DNA of 6,226 nucleotides, from positions 1-6,226 of the forward strand of contig JAEWRJ010000146.1 of NCBI GenBank assembly GCA_023460055.1, read 5' to 3'. Below the pieces are notes generated by a model, which had not been told where the DNA came from, did not search any database, and saw only the letters and a list, made by a program, of their open reading frames with translations. Numbering within the stretch: the stretch's first letter is position 1; every line of letters starts with the position of its first letter. Below, in pieces: positions 5,166 to 6,226 of this stretch. Both the position numbers and the translations under genes were made by a program. The stretch is from Bacillota bacterium (lineage in GTDB: Bacteria; Bacillota; Clostridia; Christensenellales; Aristaeellaceae).

Positions 5166-6053
5166 ATGGAAAACTACGTGCTAAGCTGCTGTTCCACCGC
5201 CGACCTGACGAAGGAACATTTTACGCGCCGCGATATTCATTATGTTTGCTTCCACTTTTCGCTGGACGGCAGGCAGTATACGGACGACCTGGGCGAAAGC
5301 ATATCCTATCCGGATTTTTACGCCGCGATGGAAAGAGGGGCGGATACCAAGACATCCCAGGTGAACGTGGAAGAATTCATCGAGCATTTTGAGCCCTTTC
5401 TCAAGTCCGGCCGCGACGTGCTGCACCTGACACTGTCAAGCGGCATATCCGGCGTACTTAACTCCGCCCAGGCCGCCGCGTCCATGCTGCGGGAAAAATA
5501 CCCCCAGCGCAAGCTGTATATCATCGACTCCCTGGGCGCGTCCTCGGGCTACGGCCTGCTGATGGATACGCTGGCCGATCTGCGCGACGGCGGCATGGGC
5601 GTTGACGCCCTGCGCGGCTGGGCGCTTGGTCACAGGCTTACCCTGCACCACTGGTTCTTCTCCACCGACCTCACCTTCTATGTCAAGGGCGGCCGCATCT
5701 CCAAGGCTGCCGGCTGGTTTGGCACCGCCCTGAAGATCTGTCCCCTGCTCAATATGGATGATACCGGCCACCTGCGCCCCCGCTTCAAGATCCGCGGCAA
5801 GGGCAAAGTGACCCGCGAGATCGTCAGCAAAATGGAAAAGCACGCGGAAGGCGGCCTGGATTATTCCGGAAAGTGCTATATATGCCACTCCGCCTGCTAT
5901 GAAGACGCCCGCCGGGTAGCAGACCTGGTGGAAGAGAAGTTCAAAAAAATGAACGGCAAGCCTGAGATCTATAACATCGGCACCACGATCGGCGCGCACA
6001 CCGGCCCCGGCACCGTCGCTATGTTCTTCTTCGGGGATAAGAGGGAAGAGTAG
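5166..6053 (+). CDS. DegV family (fatty-acid-binding EDD fold) protein
   Basis: A complete 295-residue cytosolic protein. DegV proteins bind a fatty acid in a deep pocket between two alpha/beta subdomains; the best studied (FakB of Staphylococcus) present it to the kinase FakA for phosphorylation. Motifs appear in family order: CCSTADLT at residues 8-15, DGRQYTDD at 34-41, a TSQVN segment at 63-67, LTLSSGISGVLNSAQ at 88-102 (lipid-binding loop region), IIDSLGASSGYG at 119-130, TFYVKGGRISK at 170-180, and the C-terminal GTTIGAHTGPGTVAMFF at 272-288, which is diagnostic. The fatty-acid carrier role is known for some members and inferred here; no FakA-type kinase gene is in the window. The gene starts 33 bases after the STAND gene with no terminator or promoter between, so co-transcription is likely, but a functional link is unproven because DegV genes are common and multicopy in Firmicutes. 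Confidence 0.93.
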   Translation: MENYVLSCCSTADLTKEHFTRRDIHYVCFHFSLDGRQYTDDLGESISYPDFYAAMERGADTKTSQVNVEEFIEHFEPFLKSGRDVLHLTLSSGISGVLNSAQAAASMLREKYPQRKLYIIDSLGASSGYGLLMDTLADLRDGGMGVDALRGWALGHRLTLHHWFFSTDLTFYVKGGRISKAAGWFGTALKICPLLNMDDTGHLRPRFKIRGKGKVTREIVSKMEKHAEGGLDYSGKCYICHSACYEDARRVADLVEEKFKKMNGKPEIYNIGTTIGAHTGPGTVAMFFFGDKREE

Positions 6054-6091
6054 GGGGACGGGGTTACGTCTCTATGAGAGACCGTTCCCCC
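6053..6091. repeat. REP-like palindrome at the end of the DegV gene
   Basis: An imperfect palindrome starts on the last base of the DegV stop codon. GGGGGA (6053-6058) pairs with TCCCCC (6086-6091), CGG (6059-6061) pairs with CCG (6082-6084) across a one-base bulge, and an inner GTCTC/GAGAC-type stem (about 6069-6073 with 6077-6082) caps it. No T run follows, so it is not a standard intrinsic terminator, although it may end or protect the message. The GGGGACGG ... GTCTC ... GAGAC ... CCGTTCCCC pattern resembles, from memory, dispersed palindromes in clostridial genomes that are probably mobilised by IS200-like REP-associated transposases. Only one copy is visible here. Confidence 0.5.
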
Positions 6092-6226
6092 GCTCCTCAT
6101 CTTGAGTTTCCGCATAATGCAAAACAAGCGCTCATTCTGAAGGCGTTAATGGCGTTGTTGTGATCGGAACTGCAGAACAGAGTGAGAAAAAAAGGGAATT
6201 CATAAAAACACGCACGCAAAAAAACA
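6092..6226. other. Intergenic tail with no supported gene
   Basis: These 135 bases are less GC-rich than the coding regions and end in A-rich sequence with poly-A runs at 6187-6193 and 6218-6224. One plus-strand frame is open from 6118 to the window edge, with a possible GTG at 6160, but no ribosome binding site precedes it and the Lys/Thr-rich translation is unrecognised. No convincing promoter, terminator or RNA gene is seen. Confidence 0.5.

Noticed and set aside
5436..5999. Minus-strand open frame of 187 codons opposite the DegV gene
   Set aside because: It is a shadow of a well-supported DegV protein and has no matching motif.
6118..6226. Plus-strand open frame reaching the window edge
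   Set aside because: It has no ATG, no ribosome binding site before the possible GTG at 6160, and a low-complexity Lys/Thr-rich translation.
1..6226. CRISPR array, tRNA or rRNA genes, prophage or IS transposase genes
   Set aside because: No regularly spaced repeats, cloverleaf sequences or transposase/integrase motifs were seen on either strand.

Overview
The window looks like chromosome from an anaerobic, fairly GC-rich member of the Firmicutes, most likely class Clostridia. Three things point there: strong GGAGG-type ribosome binding sites, a formiminotransferase and cyclodeaminase encoded as two separate genes, and a DegV-family lipid-binding protein. This placement is inference from gene content; no rRNA or other phylogenetic marker is present.

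The left third (1-1774) is a tight minus-strand operon read right to left. It encodes glutamate formimidoyltransferase (ftcD-type), then formimidoyl-THF cyclodeaminase (fchA-type, overlapping the first gene by 8 bases), then the first 66 codons of an unrecognised gene cut by the window edge. Together the two enzymes move a formimino group from histidine (or possibly purine) breakdown onto tetrahydrofolate and convert it to 5,10-methenyl-THF plus ammonia.

Between positions 1775 and 2180 lies a 406-base divergent intergenic region. It holds an extended -10 promoter candidate for ftcD and a set of inverted repeats that fold best as minus-strand RNA, ending in a terminator-like hairpin. It also holds a tandem direct repeat that could be an operator and a good sigma-A-type promoter for the rightward gene. 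The hairpin set may be a small RNA of about 140 nt or an attenuated leader; I recognise no RNA family in it.

The right part (2181-6053) is a plus-strand pair, probably one transcript. The first gene encodes a 983-residue STAND (NB-ARC-type) NTPase. It has an unrecognised N-terminal region of about 240 residues, a complete nucleotide-binding core with a winged-helix MHD-like motif, and a TPR-type C-terminus whose last four repeats are spaced by exactly 42 residues. This is the architecture of sensor-switch proteins used in signalling and in antiviral or other defence, but no effector domain can be named. The second gene, 33 bases downstream, is a complete DegV-family protein. A REP-like palindrome (GGGGGACGG ... 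CCGTTCCCCC) begins on its stop codon. The last 135 bases hold no supported gene.
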